Source: Flavobacteriales bacterium
GTDB lineage: Bacteria; Bacteroidota; Bacteroidia; JACJYZ01
Reading direction: 5' to 3'
DNA length: 64,000 bases
Assembly: GCA_020635855.1 (NCBI GenBank)
Contig: JACJYZ010000002.1
Coordinates: 806,001 to 870,000, forward strand
Under the pieces are notes generated by a model that saw only the letters and a list, made by a program, of their open reading frames with translations, had not been told where the DNA came from and did no database searches. Position 1 is the stretch's first letter; the number at the start of each line of letters is the position of its first letter. Shown in pieces: positions 25,712 through 33,566 of the stretch. The translations under genes were made by a program, and so were the position numbers.

Positions 25712-27907
25712 CTATACATCAAACCGATCCAGGTTCATGACCTTGTTCCAGGCGGCGACGAAATCCTCTACGAATTTCTTGCCGGCATCGCTGCTGCCAT
25801 AGACTTCGGCCAATGCCCTCAATTCGGAGTTCGAACCGAAGACCAGGTCGGCGCGGGTGGCGGTCCACTTCACTTTACCTGTCTTCCGATCTTTCCCTTC
25901 GTATACGGTTTTGGTGTCGTCGTTGGCTTTCCATTCGGTGTTCATGTCGAGCAGGTTCACGAAGAAGTCGTTGGTGAGCATGCCCGGTCTGTCGGTGAAC
26001 ACGCCATGTTTGGAATGGTCGTAGTTGGTGTCGAGTGCGCGCATGCCTCCGATCAGCACCGTCAGTTCCGGGGCGGTGAGGGTGAGCAGCTGCGCCTTGT
26101 CGACCAGGATGTGTTCGGCGCATCTGCCGGCGCCGCCTTTGCTGTAGTTGCGGAATCCGTCGGCCACTGGCTCCAGCACAGCGAATGATTCCACGTCGGT
26201 TTGTTCCTGGGTGGCATCCATGCGGCCCGGTGTGAATGGCACCGTGATCGCGTGTCCGGCATCTTTCGCCGCTTTTTCAACAGCAGCGCATCCGCCCAGT
26301 ACGATCAGGTCGGCCAGGGAAACTTTCTTCTTGCCGGCATGTGCCTTGTTGAACTCTTTTTGGATGCCTTCCAGTGTGTCCAGCACTTTCGACAGTTGTT
26401 GCGGATCATTCACCTGCCAATGTTTTTGTGGCGACAGGCGGAGACGTGCACCGTTGGCGCCGCCGCGGTTGTCGGAGCCACGGAAGGTGGAGGCGGAAGC
26501 CCATGCGGTGGCCACCAGCTGCGAAACGGTGAGGCCGGAAGCCAGCACTTCGTCTTTCAGTCCTTTGATGTCTTTTTCATCGATGAGCTTGTGATCTACC
26601 GCCGGGATGGGATCCTGCCAAATGAAATCTTCCTTGGGCACATCGGCGCCCAGGTAGCGGGTGATGGGGCCCATGTCGCGGTGGGTGAGCTTGAACCAGG
26701 CGCGGGCGAACGCATCGGCGAACTGATCGGGATGTTGGAGGAAGCGTTTGGAGATCTTCTCATACGCCGGGTCGAAGCGCAGCGACAGATCTGTGGTAAG
26801 CATGGTGGGTACATGCTTTTTGGACGGATCCTGTGCATCGGGCATCACGGCTTCAGCGTTTTTGGCCACCCATTGTTTGGCGCCGGCCGGACTTTGGCTC
26901 AGCTCCCATTCGAACCCGAACAGGTTTTCAAAGAAGTAGTTGCTCCATTGGGTGGGTGTTTGTGTCCATGTGACTTCCGGACCTCCGGTGATGGTGTCGT
27001 CGCCATGGCCGGATTTGTATTTGCTGATCCAGCCGAAGCCCTGTGCTTCGATGCCGGCGGCTTCAGGTTCCGGACCGAGGAGGGCTGGGTCTCCGGCGCC
27101 GTGGGCTTTTCCGAATGTATGTCCGCCTGCTATCAGGGCTACGGTTTCTTCATCGTTCATGGCCATGCGTTTGAACGTTTCGCGGATGTCTTTGGCGGCG
27201 GCGATGGGGTCGGGGTTGCCGTTGGGGCCTTCGGGGTTTACGTAGATGAGTCCCATCTGCACGGCGGCGAGCGGGTTGTCGAGGTCGCGTTCGCCGGTAT
27301 AGCGTTTGTCGTCGAGCCATTTGGTTTCCGCACCCCAGTAGATGGATTCATCTGCTTCCCACACATCTTCGCGGCCACCGCCGAATCCGAGGGTTTTGAA
27401 ACCCATGGATTCGAGGGCCATGTTACCGGCCAGGATCATGAGGTCGGCCCATGACAGGCTGCGGCCGTACTTCTGTTTGACGGGCCACAGCAGCCGGCGG
27501 GCTTTGTCTAGGTTGGTGTTATCGGGCCAGCTGTTCAGCGGGGCGAAGCGCTGGAGGCCTTTGCCTGCGCCGCCGCGACCGTCGCCGATGCGGTAGGTGC
27601 CTGCGCTGTGCCATGCCATGCGGATGAAGAAGGGGCCGTAGTGGCCGAAGTCGGCCGGCCACCATTCCTGCGAGTCGGTCATCGCCTGGTGCAGGTCTTT
27701 CTTGACGGCTTCCAGGTCGAGCTTTTTGAAAGCCTCGGCATAGTTAAAATCATCACCCATCGGGTTGGAAGCGGGGGCATGCTGGCGAAGGATGTTCAGT
27801 TTGAGTTGGTCGGGCCACCAGTCGCGGTTTTTGGTACCTGCCGTGGTGGGTGCGCCTGATGCGCCGGTAACGGGACATTGGGCGGCATGGTTGGTTGTGT
27901 TTTCCAT
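25712..27907 (-). CDS. katG: Catalase-peroxidase KatG
   Basis: From the ATG at 27907 the protein is 731 residues. All key residues are present: distal Arg96, Trp99 and His100 (IRMAWHSAGTYR), the Tyr222 and Met248 partners of the Trp-Tyr-Met adduct, and the proximal heme ligand His263 (GGHTFGKAHG). The C-terminal duplicated domain is complete. It destroys hydrogen peroxide in the cytoplasm. An ATG at 27964 is rejected since the -7 box lies between the two. A CRP/FNR-like palindrome precedes the promoter. Confidence 0.97.
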   Translation of the reverse strand: MENTTNHAAQCPVTGASGAPTTAGTKNRDWWPDQLKLNILRQHAPASNPMGDDFNYAEAFKKLDLEAVKKDLHQAMTDSQEWWPADFGHYGPFFIRMAWHSAGTYRIGDGRGGAGKGLQRFAPLNSWPDNTNLDKARRLLWPVKQKYGRSLSWADLMILAGNMALESMGFKTLGFGGGREDVWEADESIYWGAETKWLDDKRYTGERDLDNPLAAVQMGLIYVNPEGPNGNPDPIAAAKDIRETFKRMAMNDEETVALIAGGHTFGKAHGAGDPALLGPEPEAAGIEAQGFGWISKYKSGHGDDTITGGPEVTWTQTPTQWSNYFFENLFGFEWELSQSPAGAKQWVAKNAEAVMPDAQDPSKKHVPTMLTTDLSLRFDPAYEKISKRFLQHPDQFADAFARAWFKLTHRDMGPITRYLGADVPKEDFIWQDPIPAVDHKLIDEKDIKGLKDEVLASGLTVSQLVATAWASASTFRGSDNRGGANGARLRLSPQKHWQVNDPQQLSKVLDTLEGIQKEFNKAHAGKKKVSLADLIVLGGCAAVEKAAKDAGHAITVPFTPGRMDATQEQTDVESFAVLEPVADGFRNYSKGGAGRCAEHILVDKAQLLTLTAPELTVLIGGMRALDTNYDHSKHGVFTDRPGMLTNDFFVNLLDMNTEWKANDDTKTVYEGKDRKTGKVKWTATRADLVFGSNSELRALAEVYGSSDAGKKFVEDFVAAWNKVMNLDRFDV

Positions 27908-27927
27908 GGGGGCAATTGGTTTTGGTT

Positions 27928-27935
27928 CAAAGCTA
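27928..27935 (-). promoter_or_regulatory. -7 promoter box of katG
   Basis: Minus strand TAGCTTTG, an exact match, 20 nt before the ATG at 27907. Confidence 0.6.
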
Positions 27936-27957
27936 ATTGTCGATGAAGTGCCATACA

Positions 27958-27971
27958 GTGACACGTGTCAC
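27958..27971. promoter_or_regulatory. GTGACACGTGTCAC palindrome, candidate CRP/FNR-family site at katG
   Basis: A perfect 14-bp palindrome of the form GTGA-N6-TCAC. Its centre is about 42 bp upstream of the expected katG start point, the place used by class II activators. The factor is not identified. Confidence 0.5.
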
Positions 27972-28365
27972 ATAGGCCTGTCATTTCATTTTGCCATGCA
28001 CGGAGGGAGGGGCAAGATGATGTGTGAAGTTAGGAAATAGAAATTAGAAATGAAGTCTCCCACCTTCGCTAAAGCTACGGCGGGCAAGCATGTTGGCTTT
28101 AAATTACGAATGACGAAAGGCGAATGGGGGCATCGATACAGCGACCGGGCACCTGCCAATCAGACGGGATAGGAGAGGAAAGCCCGCATGGCGGAGGCGG
28201 GTGTGTGGGACGGACTTGCAACGGATAGCCCGACGGCAGTTGGAACGCGCGATAAACCGGCTTCTTCTGAAAAGTAAGGGCTTCCTGCGGTAGCGTAAAT
28301 GTTAACACGCGTTTAAAGATCCATCTGCTCCATTTTCAAATCATTTTATGATTGCTTCTTTCAGG
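27972..28365. repeat. Intergenic region with composite module F and two-block repeat (copy 2)
   Basis: 28053-28097 is a module F copy (CACCTTCGCTAAAGCTACGG, GGCGGGCAAGC). 28138-28187 and 28220-28264 are blocks B and A of the two-block element, in the opposite orientation to the copy at 1577-1750. No gene or promoter is evident in the rest. Confidence 0.7.
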
Positions 28366-29610
28366 TCACGCCGGATATTTTTTCAAAACAATGGCAGCGC
28401 AATGCCCTCCGAAACCGAAGCTGTTGCTCAGGGCGTGGTTGATTTCTCCGGTTGACTTTTCTCCCAATGTGAGGTTCATCTCGGGGGATATGTCCGGGTC
28501 CACTTCCCTTGTGTTGATGGTGGGTGGAACCTGGTTGTTTTGAACCGACAGGCATGTGGCGATTGCCTCGATGGCACCGGTGCCGCCCAGCAGGTGACCG
28601 GTCATGGATTTGGTGGCATTGATGCGGATGTTTTTCAGGTGGGCATGAAAGAGTTTTTCGATGGCTTTCGCTTCCGAAAGGTCACCTACACCGGTTGATG
28701 TGGCGTGGGCGTTGATGTGATCGATGTCTTGCGGGTGGATGCCGGCCTCATCGAGCGCGCTTTTCATGGCCAGGAATGCACCCAGTCCTTCGGGGTGGGT
28801 TCCGGTCATGTGATAGGCATCCGAAAATTCTCCGCCTCCGGCTATTTCGGCATAGATCTTTGCATTTCTTTTCAGCGCAGAATCCAGGCTTTCCACGATC
28901 AGCGCTCCGGCTCCTTCACCGACAACAAATCCGTCGCGGTTGATATCAAAAGGACGTGAAGCCGTCCGGTGATGTTCGTTGTTTGTGCTCATGGCTTTCA
29001 TGGCGTTGAAGCCGCCGATGGAGGCGGGCGTGATCGGCGCTTCGGAACCGCCGGCGATGATGATATCTGCTTTCCCCATCCGGATATAGTTAAAAGCATG
29101 GATGATGCTTTGGGTGGAAGAGGCGCATGCGGTGACCGGGCAATAATTGATGCCGTTCAATCCATATCGGATGGACAGGTGGCCCGACAGTCCGTTGGAA
29201 ATGATCTTGGTGATAAAAAACGGATTGAACCTGGCATCGGTGTGTCGTGCGTGGTCGGTGATTTCCTGTTCGAAAGTCTCGAAGCCGCCGATCCCGCTGG
29301 AGAAAATAACCCCTACCCGTGTTCTGTCTGTTTTTGAAAAATCTATTTCTGCATCCGTCACGGCTTCTTGCGCCGCAACCTGGCCGTACTGACAGAACCG
29401 ATCCAGTTTTCTCGCATCCTTTTTCTCGAAATGGTTCAGGGGATCGTAGGCTTTGATCTCACATGCAAACCGGGTACCGCAATTGCTGGCATCAAACCGC
29501 GTGATTTCTCCTGCACCGGAAGTGCCATCCAGCAAATTTTTCCAATAGGCAGGCACATTGTTCCCGATGGGGGTCATGGCTCCCATACCTGTTATAACCA
29601 CTCTTTTCAT
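28366..29610 (-). CDS. fabF: 3-oxoacyl-ACP synthase II (FabF/KAS II type)
   Basis: This 414-residue condensing enzyme has the Cys-His-His triad: Cys162 (TACASSTQS), His302 (NAHATSTGVGD) and His339 (KSMTGHLLGG). It extends acyl-ACP with malonyl-ACP. It is a lone gene, not in a fab cluster with acpP, so it may be a second KAS II with a special role, for example membrane adjustment or aryl-polyene-like lipids (inference). An inverted repeat identical in half-sites to the tetR operator lies 15 nt before the start, so the regulator downstream in the map very likely controls it. Confidence 0.9.
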   Translation of the reverse strand: MKRVVITGMGAMTPIGNNVPAYWKNLLDGTSGAGEITRFDASNCGTRFACEIKAYDPLNHFEKKDARKLDRFCQYGQVAAQEAVTDAEIDFSKTDRTRVGVIFSSGIGGFETFEQEITDHARHTDARFNPFFITKIISNGLSGHLSIRYGLNGINYCPVTACASSTQSIIHAFNYIRMGKADIIIAGGSEAPITPASIGGFNAMKAMSTNNEHHRTASRPFDINRDGFVVGEGAGALIVESLDSALKRNAKIYAEIAGGGEFSDAYHMTGTHPEGLGAFLAMKSALDEAGIHPQDIDHINAHATSTGVGDLSEAKAIEKLFHAHLKNIRINATKSMTGHLLGGTGAIEAIATCLSVQNNQVPPTINTREVDPDISPEMNLTLGEKSTGEINHALSNSFGFGGHCAAIVLKKYPA

Positions 29611-29624
29611 ATGTTCCTGTATTT

Positions 29625-29642
29625 ATATACCGTCCGGTATAT
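29625..29642. promoter_or_regulatory. TetR operator in front of fabF
   Basis: ATATACCG-TC-CGGTATAT, with the same half-sites as the operator at 30258-30275. It lies 15-32 nt upstream of the fabF start. Confidence 0.75.
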
Positions 29643-29659
29643 GTCGGGTTAAAATTTTT

Positions 29660-30250
29660 TTAAACGGATCTCAACTTTAAAATATCTTCTTCAAGGAGTT
29701 CCAGGTTTTTCAGAAGGATATCCGGTTTGTTCAGTGTTTTGGATAGGAGAATGCTTCCTTCGACCATGGCGATCATCTTGTACGCGTATTCGGATGCATC
29801 CAACGGTTTGATTTCTCCTTCCTCCATTCCTTGTTGTAAGATGGAAACAATCATGTTCGACCAGTTGTTTATTTTCTTCACCACTTCTTTCCTCAGGAAT
29901 TCATTCCCGTTATCTGCGTCAACAGCGGTATTCAGGATCGCGCACCCGCCATTTTTGAAAATGGTTTTGTAGACCGTTTTGTAGTGTCCCAGGAACACCA
30001 GGAGTTTGTCGCACGCCCGGGTTTCCTTCTCCACGTCTTCCAGGATCTGTTTTGTTTGAAGCTCATAATTGTACCTGAATGCTTCCAGGGCCACTTCATT
30101 CTTGTCCTTGAAGTTGCCATAGATGCTTCCTTTGGTTAACCCGGTCGCCTCGGTCATATCTGAAAGGTACGTTCCCACATATCCCTTTTTGTTGAAAATG
30201 GGCGCTGTCTTTTCAATGATGTACCGCCTGGTTTTTTCGGATCTGACCAT
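29660..30250 (-). CDS. TetR/AcrR family transcriptional regulator
   Basis: The 196-residue protein has an N-terminal HTH (about 5-55; SDMTEATGLTKGSIYGNFKDKNEV holds the recognition helix) and a helical ligand domain. The ligand is unknown; because of the fabF target an acyl-CoA or fatty acid is a fair guess. It lies directly upstream of fabF on the same strand, 49 nt apart, each gene with its own operator. The operator at its own promoter overlaps the -7 box TATATTTG, so it should repress itself. Confidence 0.9.
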   Translation of the reverse strand: MVRSEKTRRYIIEKTAPIFNKKGYVGTYLSDMTEATGLTKGSIYGNFKDKNEVALEAFRYNYELQTKQILEDVEKETRACDKLLVFLGHYKTVYKTIFKNGGCAILNTAVDADNGNEFLRKEVVKKINNWSNMIVSILQQGMEEGEIKPLDASEYAYKMIAMVEGSILLSKTLNKPDILLKNLELLEEDILKLRSV

Positions 30251-30254
30251 GACG

Positions 30255-30262
30255 CAAATATA
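30255..30262 (-). promoter_or_regulatory. -7 promoter box of the tetR gene, overlapped by its operator
   Basis: Minus strand TATATTTG, an exact match, only 4 nt before the ATG at 30250. The operator covers five of its bases. Confidence 0.6.
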
Positions 30263-30275
30263 CCGTACGGTATAT
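30258..30275. promoter_or_regulatory. TetR operator, perfect 18-bp palindrome
   Basis: ATATACCGTACGGTATAT is fully symmetrical and shares half-sites with the operator before fabF. It lies 8 nt upstream of the tetR start. Confidence 0.8.
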
Positions 30276-30323
30276 TAAATTCAAAATGAAGCGCACGAAA
30301 CGGGACCGGCGTATTCGGGGTTT

Positions 30324-30713
30324 TCACCGGATCCGTTCCAACCTTCCTTTTCTTTTGATGATGTTTTTATAATCCCACTGGATGTCGCGGGCTTTTTTCA
30401 GCCAACGTTGCAGGTCGGTTTGGTCTACCTGGTCGGCGGATGTGTAGCGATATTCGGCTGCCTTGAACTTGCCTTCCACCTGGAGTTTTTCTTCTTCAAA
30501 TGTTTGCCCGCTCCAGAACAGCAACCTGATGCAGCTTTTGAGTTTGCTGTATCCGACCACCGGGTTTCCGTCCAGAAACCATACAGGATGGGCATGCCAG
30601 ATCTTGTTTTCCGCTTCGGTGAGTTCTTTGTTGATGGCGGTTGCCAGCAGGTCGCAGATGGCTTTTTCGGCGGGCGTTTGCTGGTCGTTGTATGATTGGA
30701 TGTCGGGGTTCAT
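30324..30713 (-). CDS. DUF1801 family small protein
   Basis: The 129-residue protein matches the DUF1801 (YdhG-like) fold: ENKIWHAHPVWFLDGNPVVGYSKLKSCIRLLFWSGQ-type strands and a terminal KGRLERIR. Members are small cytoplasmic alpha/beta proteins of unknown function. Monocistronic; flanked on both sides by intergenic palindromes. Confidence 0.75.
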   Translation of the reverse strand: MNPDIQSYNDQQTPAEKAICDLLATAINKELTEAENKIWHAHPVWFLDGNPVVGYSKLKSCIRLLFWSGQTFEEEKLQVEGKFKAAEYRYTSADQVDQTDLQRWLKKARDIQWDYKNIIKRKGRLERIR

Positions 30714-30756
30714 GGGATGATATGGATGGGTGGTTCAATAAAAATACAAATGCATC

Positions 30757-30779
30757 GGCACGGATTGCAAATCCGCGCC
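30757..30779. repeat. GGCACGGATTGCAAATCCGCGCC palindrome, copy 1
   Basis: Near-perfect inverted repeat with outer GGC/GCC and GGATT/AATCC arms. Further copies lie at 30936-30958 and 35660-35682. Confidence 0.7.
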
Positions 30780-30845
30780 AGCCGCTTCCTTGTCTTCCGG
30801 ATGTGTTTTATGATAGGAAGGATGAATGTGTGACGGATGTTCTTG

Positions 30846-30915
30846 AACCACATAGGCACATAGGTCACAGTAGAAATTCACATAGCCTATGTGTTCTATG
30901 TGTCTATGTGGTTTG
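30846..30915. repeat. Nested CCACATAG palindrome, copy 1
   Basis: Outer arms AACCACATAGGCACATAGG and CTATGTGTCTATGTGGTTT enclose an inner CACATAG/CTATGTG palindrome. Two more copies follow within 1.2 kb. Confidence 0.75.
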
Positions 30916-30935
30916 ATAAACTACTGAATTCATGG

Positions 30936-30958
30936 GCACGGATGACAAATCCGCGCCA
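30936..30958. repeat. GGCACGGATTTG-type palindrome, copy 2
   Basis: GGCACGGATGACAAATCCGCGCC, right after the CCACATAG palindrome and 30 nt from the methyltransferase stop; may act as 3'-end structure. Confidence 0.65.
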
Positions 30959-30987
30959 GCGGCCCATCATTCATTTTGGCGCGACTT

Positions 30988-31566
30988 TCACAACACATAC
31001 GGCACCAACGCCTTCGTTTGACTTTTGTATGCAACGTACGCTTCACCGAAGGTTTCTTCCAATACTTTTTCTTCTTTCTTCAGCTTCATCCAGAAAGACA
31101 CAAAAACGATCAGCACGGCCAGGATGCCGCGGTAGTCGCCCACGATCAGTGTATTCCCGATGAAGAGCAACAGCAGTCCGGTATAGATCGGATGCCGCAC
31201 AACACTGTACATGCCGCTGCGGATCAGTTCATGGCCTTCCTTTTGCTGCACCGACACGCTCCAGTTTTTACCCAGCAGGTAACGGGAATGGCATGCGATG
31301 GCTGCACCCGCCAGGCATAGGACCAGTCCGGTGATGCCCACCGCATTGTTGTGCGGCACGAAGTTCTCCCGAAACCAGGTATGCCCGAACCATTCTCCTT
31401 TGCCCAGCAACCAGAAGGCCACCAGCAGCGGCAACCAGTATTGTATGAATCGTTTGAAAAGTGATTCCCGGCTTTTGGCTTTTTTTACGCGAAACCCGGA
31501 GATGAGCCAGTAGGCCCATACCACCATCCAGGTAAGCTGCAGGGCGGTTTTGATGTGTGGGTTCAT
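30988..31566 (-). CDS. Isoprenylcysteine carboxyl methyltransferase (ICMT) family membrane protein
   Basis: From the ATG at 31566 the product is 192 residues with about five membrane segments. The C-terminal catalytic part shows LIRSGMYSVVRHPIYTGLLLL and EEKVLEETFGEAYVAYKSQT, the signature shared by ICMT/PEMT-like phospholipid or isoprenoid methyltransferases. The bacterial substrate is unknown. The longer GTG start at 31590 is avoided because it lies in an intergenic palindrome. Confidence 0.85.
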   Translation of the reverse strand: MNPHIKTALQLTWMVVWAYWLISGFRVKKAKSRESLFKRFIQYWLPLLVAFWLLGKGEWFGHTWFRENFVPHNNAVGITGLVLCLAGAAIACHSRYLLGKNWSVSVQQKEGHELIRSGMYSVVRHPIYTGLLLLFIGNTLIVGDYRGILAVLIVFVSFWMKLKKEEKVLEETFGEAYVAYKSQTKALVPYVL

Positions 31567-31583
31567 GGGCTGTGTTGGGTTTT

Positions 31584-31653
31584 GAACCACATAGGTACAT
31601 AGAACACATAGGCTATGTGAATACTTTTGTGCCCTATGTGTCTATGTGGTTCA
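31584..31653. repeat. Nested CCACATAG palindrome, copy 2
   Basis: Arms GAACCACATAGGTACATAG and CCTATGTGTCTATGTGGTTCA with inner CACATAGGCTATGTG. It lies just upstream of the ICMT-like gene. Confidence 0.75.
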
Positions 31654-31688
31654 ATGCTGATACGAATGAAAAGGCATGACTTCCGTTC

Positions 31689-31937
31689 TCACTTTTTTGC
31701 AAGCGGATCACCATATCTCCGGCACTCGGCTTTTGAAAGGGAATGGATGTGCAACCACTTGAAGACAAAACATGACCGGGTGGCAACCATGTAAAAGGGC
31801 AGGAGCGAAACTAGGGCCACGAGGATGCCAAGCACGTTTCCGTGAAGTCCGTTCATGGGCCAAAGTCCGAGCCAGACCAGGAGAACACCCAGCAGGAACC
31901 GCAACAGGCGATCGATCATTCCAACGTTTTTTGTCAT
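31689..31937 (-). CDS. DUF2892-type small inner-membrane protein
   Basis: From the ATG at 31937 the product is 82 residues: MTKNVGMIDRLLRFLLGVLL, two membrane helices and a short tail. The opening N-x-G-x-x-D-R-x-x-R and the two-helix hairpin fit DUF2892 (YgaP C-terminal region), whose function is unknown. An apparent extension to 32117 runs through the CCACATAG repeat and is not coding. Confidence 0.75.
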   Translation of the reverse strand: MTKNVGMIDRLLRFLLGVLLVWLGLWPMNGLHGNVLGILVALVSLLPFYMVATRSCFVFKWLHIHSLSKAECRRYGDPLAKK

Positions 31938-31998
31938 TGCAAACGGTTGATTTTTCCGGGAAGTTAAGGGTTTTGGGAAAATGGGAGGAAGGTGTTTT

Positions 31999-32062
31999 GA
32001 ACCACATAGTACACATAGCCTATGTGAAATCCTATTGTGCCCTATGTGTCTATGTGGTTCAA
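31999..32062. repeat. Nested CCACATAG palindrome, copy 3
   Basis: Arms GAACCACATAGTACACATAG and CCTATGTGTCTATGTGGTTC with an inner CACATAGCCTATGTG. Confidence 0.75.
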
Positions 32063-32113
32063 AGAATAGGAATGAATCAGCAAGATTAACACAGCTATAG
32101 GCGAACCCCCTCA

Positions 32114-32878
32114 TCAACCCAAAAAATCCTCCATCATCTCCACCGCAAAATCCGTTTCTTTCGTATCCGCTGTCAGTGTGGTGATCTCGCCGATGCAGGC
32201 GCCATGACCGCCCGGGATCACCACCGCCTTTGCATTGGGAATGATCCGTTCCATTTCCTGTGCATGTTCGGGCGTCACCACATCGTTGTCGCCCGCGAGG
32301 ATGAGGGTGGGCGCCTGGATGGATTGCAACAGTGCGTCCGGAATGTCTTTGAAGTTCACCATGCGTTTGGCGTCCCGGTCGTGCATCACCTGCAGGCTGT
32401 TGGGGTCGGGTGCCACTTCCAGGTAAGCGTCCTGCAGGGGCTGCGGCATGTTTTCCAGTTTGGCTTGCGGCATGAAGTCCCAGAACCAGGCATGTGCACC
32501 ATGTCGTTTGCAGAGGGGGGATATGGCGATGATGCGGTTGACTACTTCAGGGTGACGGATGCCTGTTTGCAGCGCCGTGGTGCCACCGTTGCTGAAACCG
32601 AGGATGTCGGCTTTGGGTATGTTCAGGTGTTGCAGCAATGCGGCGATGTCGTCGGCATCCTGTTCGAAGGTGAGGTCTGCATCCCTGTCGCCGGTGCGGC
32701 CGTGTGCCTGCATCTCAACAGCGATCACTTTTCTATGTTTCGCAAACAGCGGGATCACCCGTCCGAAACTGGTTTGGATGGTGGAGCCGCCACCGTGGAT
32801 GAGCACGAGGGGATTTCCTGCTCCGTGGATCTCATAATACATGTTGAGGCCGTGGATGGGGGCGTAGTGGGTGGTCAT
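32114..32878 (-). CDS. Alpha/beta hydrolase
   Basis: The 254-residue cytoplasmic protein has the oxyanion-hole stretch LVLIHGGGST, nucleophile Ser96 in LGFSNGGT, Asp in LAGDNDVVTPE and His in VIPGGHGACIGE, a complete triad. Substrate unknown. Its ATG at 32878 overlaps the stop of the transglutaminase-like gene by 4 nt; the longer start at 32899 is not needed. Third gene of a tight operon 33506-32114. Confidence 0.88.
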   Translation of the reverse strand: MTTHYAPIHGLNMYYEIHGAGNPLVLIHGGGSTIQTSFGRVIPLFAKHRKVIAVEMQAHGRTGDRDADLTFEQDADDIAALLQHLNIPKADILGFSNGGTTALQTGIRHPEVVNRIIAISPLCKRHGAHAWFWDFMPQAKLENMPQPLQDAYLEVAPDPNSLQVMHDRDAKRMVNFKDIPDALLQSIQAPTLILAGDNDVVTPEHAQEMERIIPNAKAVVIPGGHGACIGEITTLTADTKETDFAVEMMEDFLG

Positions 32879-33432
32879 GCCGATAGATGGTTGATGCATG
32901 TTTCGCGTATCTGCCAGATGCGTTCAAAGGTAAGGGGAATGCGGTCGTCTGCTATCCATTTCCGGATGAACGTTTGGTGAAAATCAACCTTGAACGTGTC
33001 GACATCCCCCGGTGTTATTTCCCTTTCTTCCATGATATCGGTTTCGAGGTTTTTGATGTCGGATGCGGGGGTGGTGATGTCCATGCGTTCACCGGCGACT
33101 TTCAGGTAGCAATGTGCTTCGGGGATGAAATCGACCGGGAAACCGTCCAACGCGGTTCCGATCCCGGGCGTGTTCAACCGGTTCATTTTGTAGATGCCGA
33201 GGATCAGCTTCACATCCGGTATGTGGTTCAGGTCGGCCATCTGTTTCAGCAGGGCATGCTTGGAACTGCATGTGCCTTTCATTTCCGATAGCACCAGGCT
33301 GAGATCCGACCGGTTGTTGTTTCGTCCGTAGGGCAGGGTTTTTACGAATGTGGTAAGCTCGTTCCAGGTAGAGATGCCTTTTTGCTTCGCCAGTTCGGTG
33401 AGCGGGTCCGTGGAGGTAAGCGGGTGGTTCAT
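32875..33432 (-). CDS. Transglutaminase-like (papain-fold) protein of unknown role
   Basis: The 185-residue protein has what looks like a Cys-His-Asp set in transglutaminase order: Cys55 in EMKGTCSSKHALL, His107 in PEAHCYLKV and Asp118 in RMDITTP. No signal peptide is seen. It could be a cytoplasmic protease or amidase. It overlaps by 4 nt with both neighbours: a 25-residue membrane ORF upstream and an alpha/beta hydrolase downstream. I do not know a named family for it. Confidence 0.7.
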   Translation of the reverse strand: MNHPLTSTDPLTELAKQKGISTWNELTTFVKTLPYGRNNNRSDLSLVLSEMKGTCSSKHALLKQMADLNHIPDVKLILGIYKMNRLNTPGIGTALDGFPVDFIPEAHCYLKVAGERMDITTPASDIKNLETDIMEEREITPGDVDTFKVDFHQTFIRKWIADDRIPLTFERIWQIRETCINHLSA

Positions 33433-33506
33433 TTACGTCTTCTGCGTCTGATGGAAGCGGTGACACCGATGATGATGGCGATGGTGGCGATGAGGTAGTA
33501 GATCAT
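33429..33506 (-). CDS. 25-residue membrane micro-ORF
   Basis: An ATG at 33506 opens MIYYLIATIAIIIGVTASIR followed by four more Arg and a Lys, then TGA overlapping the next ATG (ATGA). One hydrophobic helix plus a polybasic tail fits a small inner-membrane protein with its tail in the cytoplasm. A TACCTTTC box (one mismatch to TAnnTTTG) lies 20 nt upstream at 33527-33534. Its role is unknown; it may anchor or regulate the proteins encoded next. Confidence 0.55.
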   Translation of the reverse strand: MIYYLIATIAIIIGVTASIRRRRRK

Positions 33507-33566
33507 GGTGGGTAGGTGTGGGTGGGGAAAGGTACGGATTGTTAATGTGTGTGAACCAAGACAGCC

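Noticed and set aside
26201..27454. 417-codon plus-strand ORF opposite katG
   Set aside because: It is antisense to the fully conserved KatG reading frame; such long antisense ORFs follow from the codon bias of the gene.
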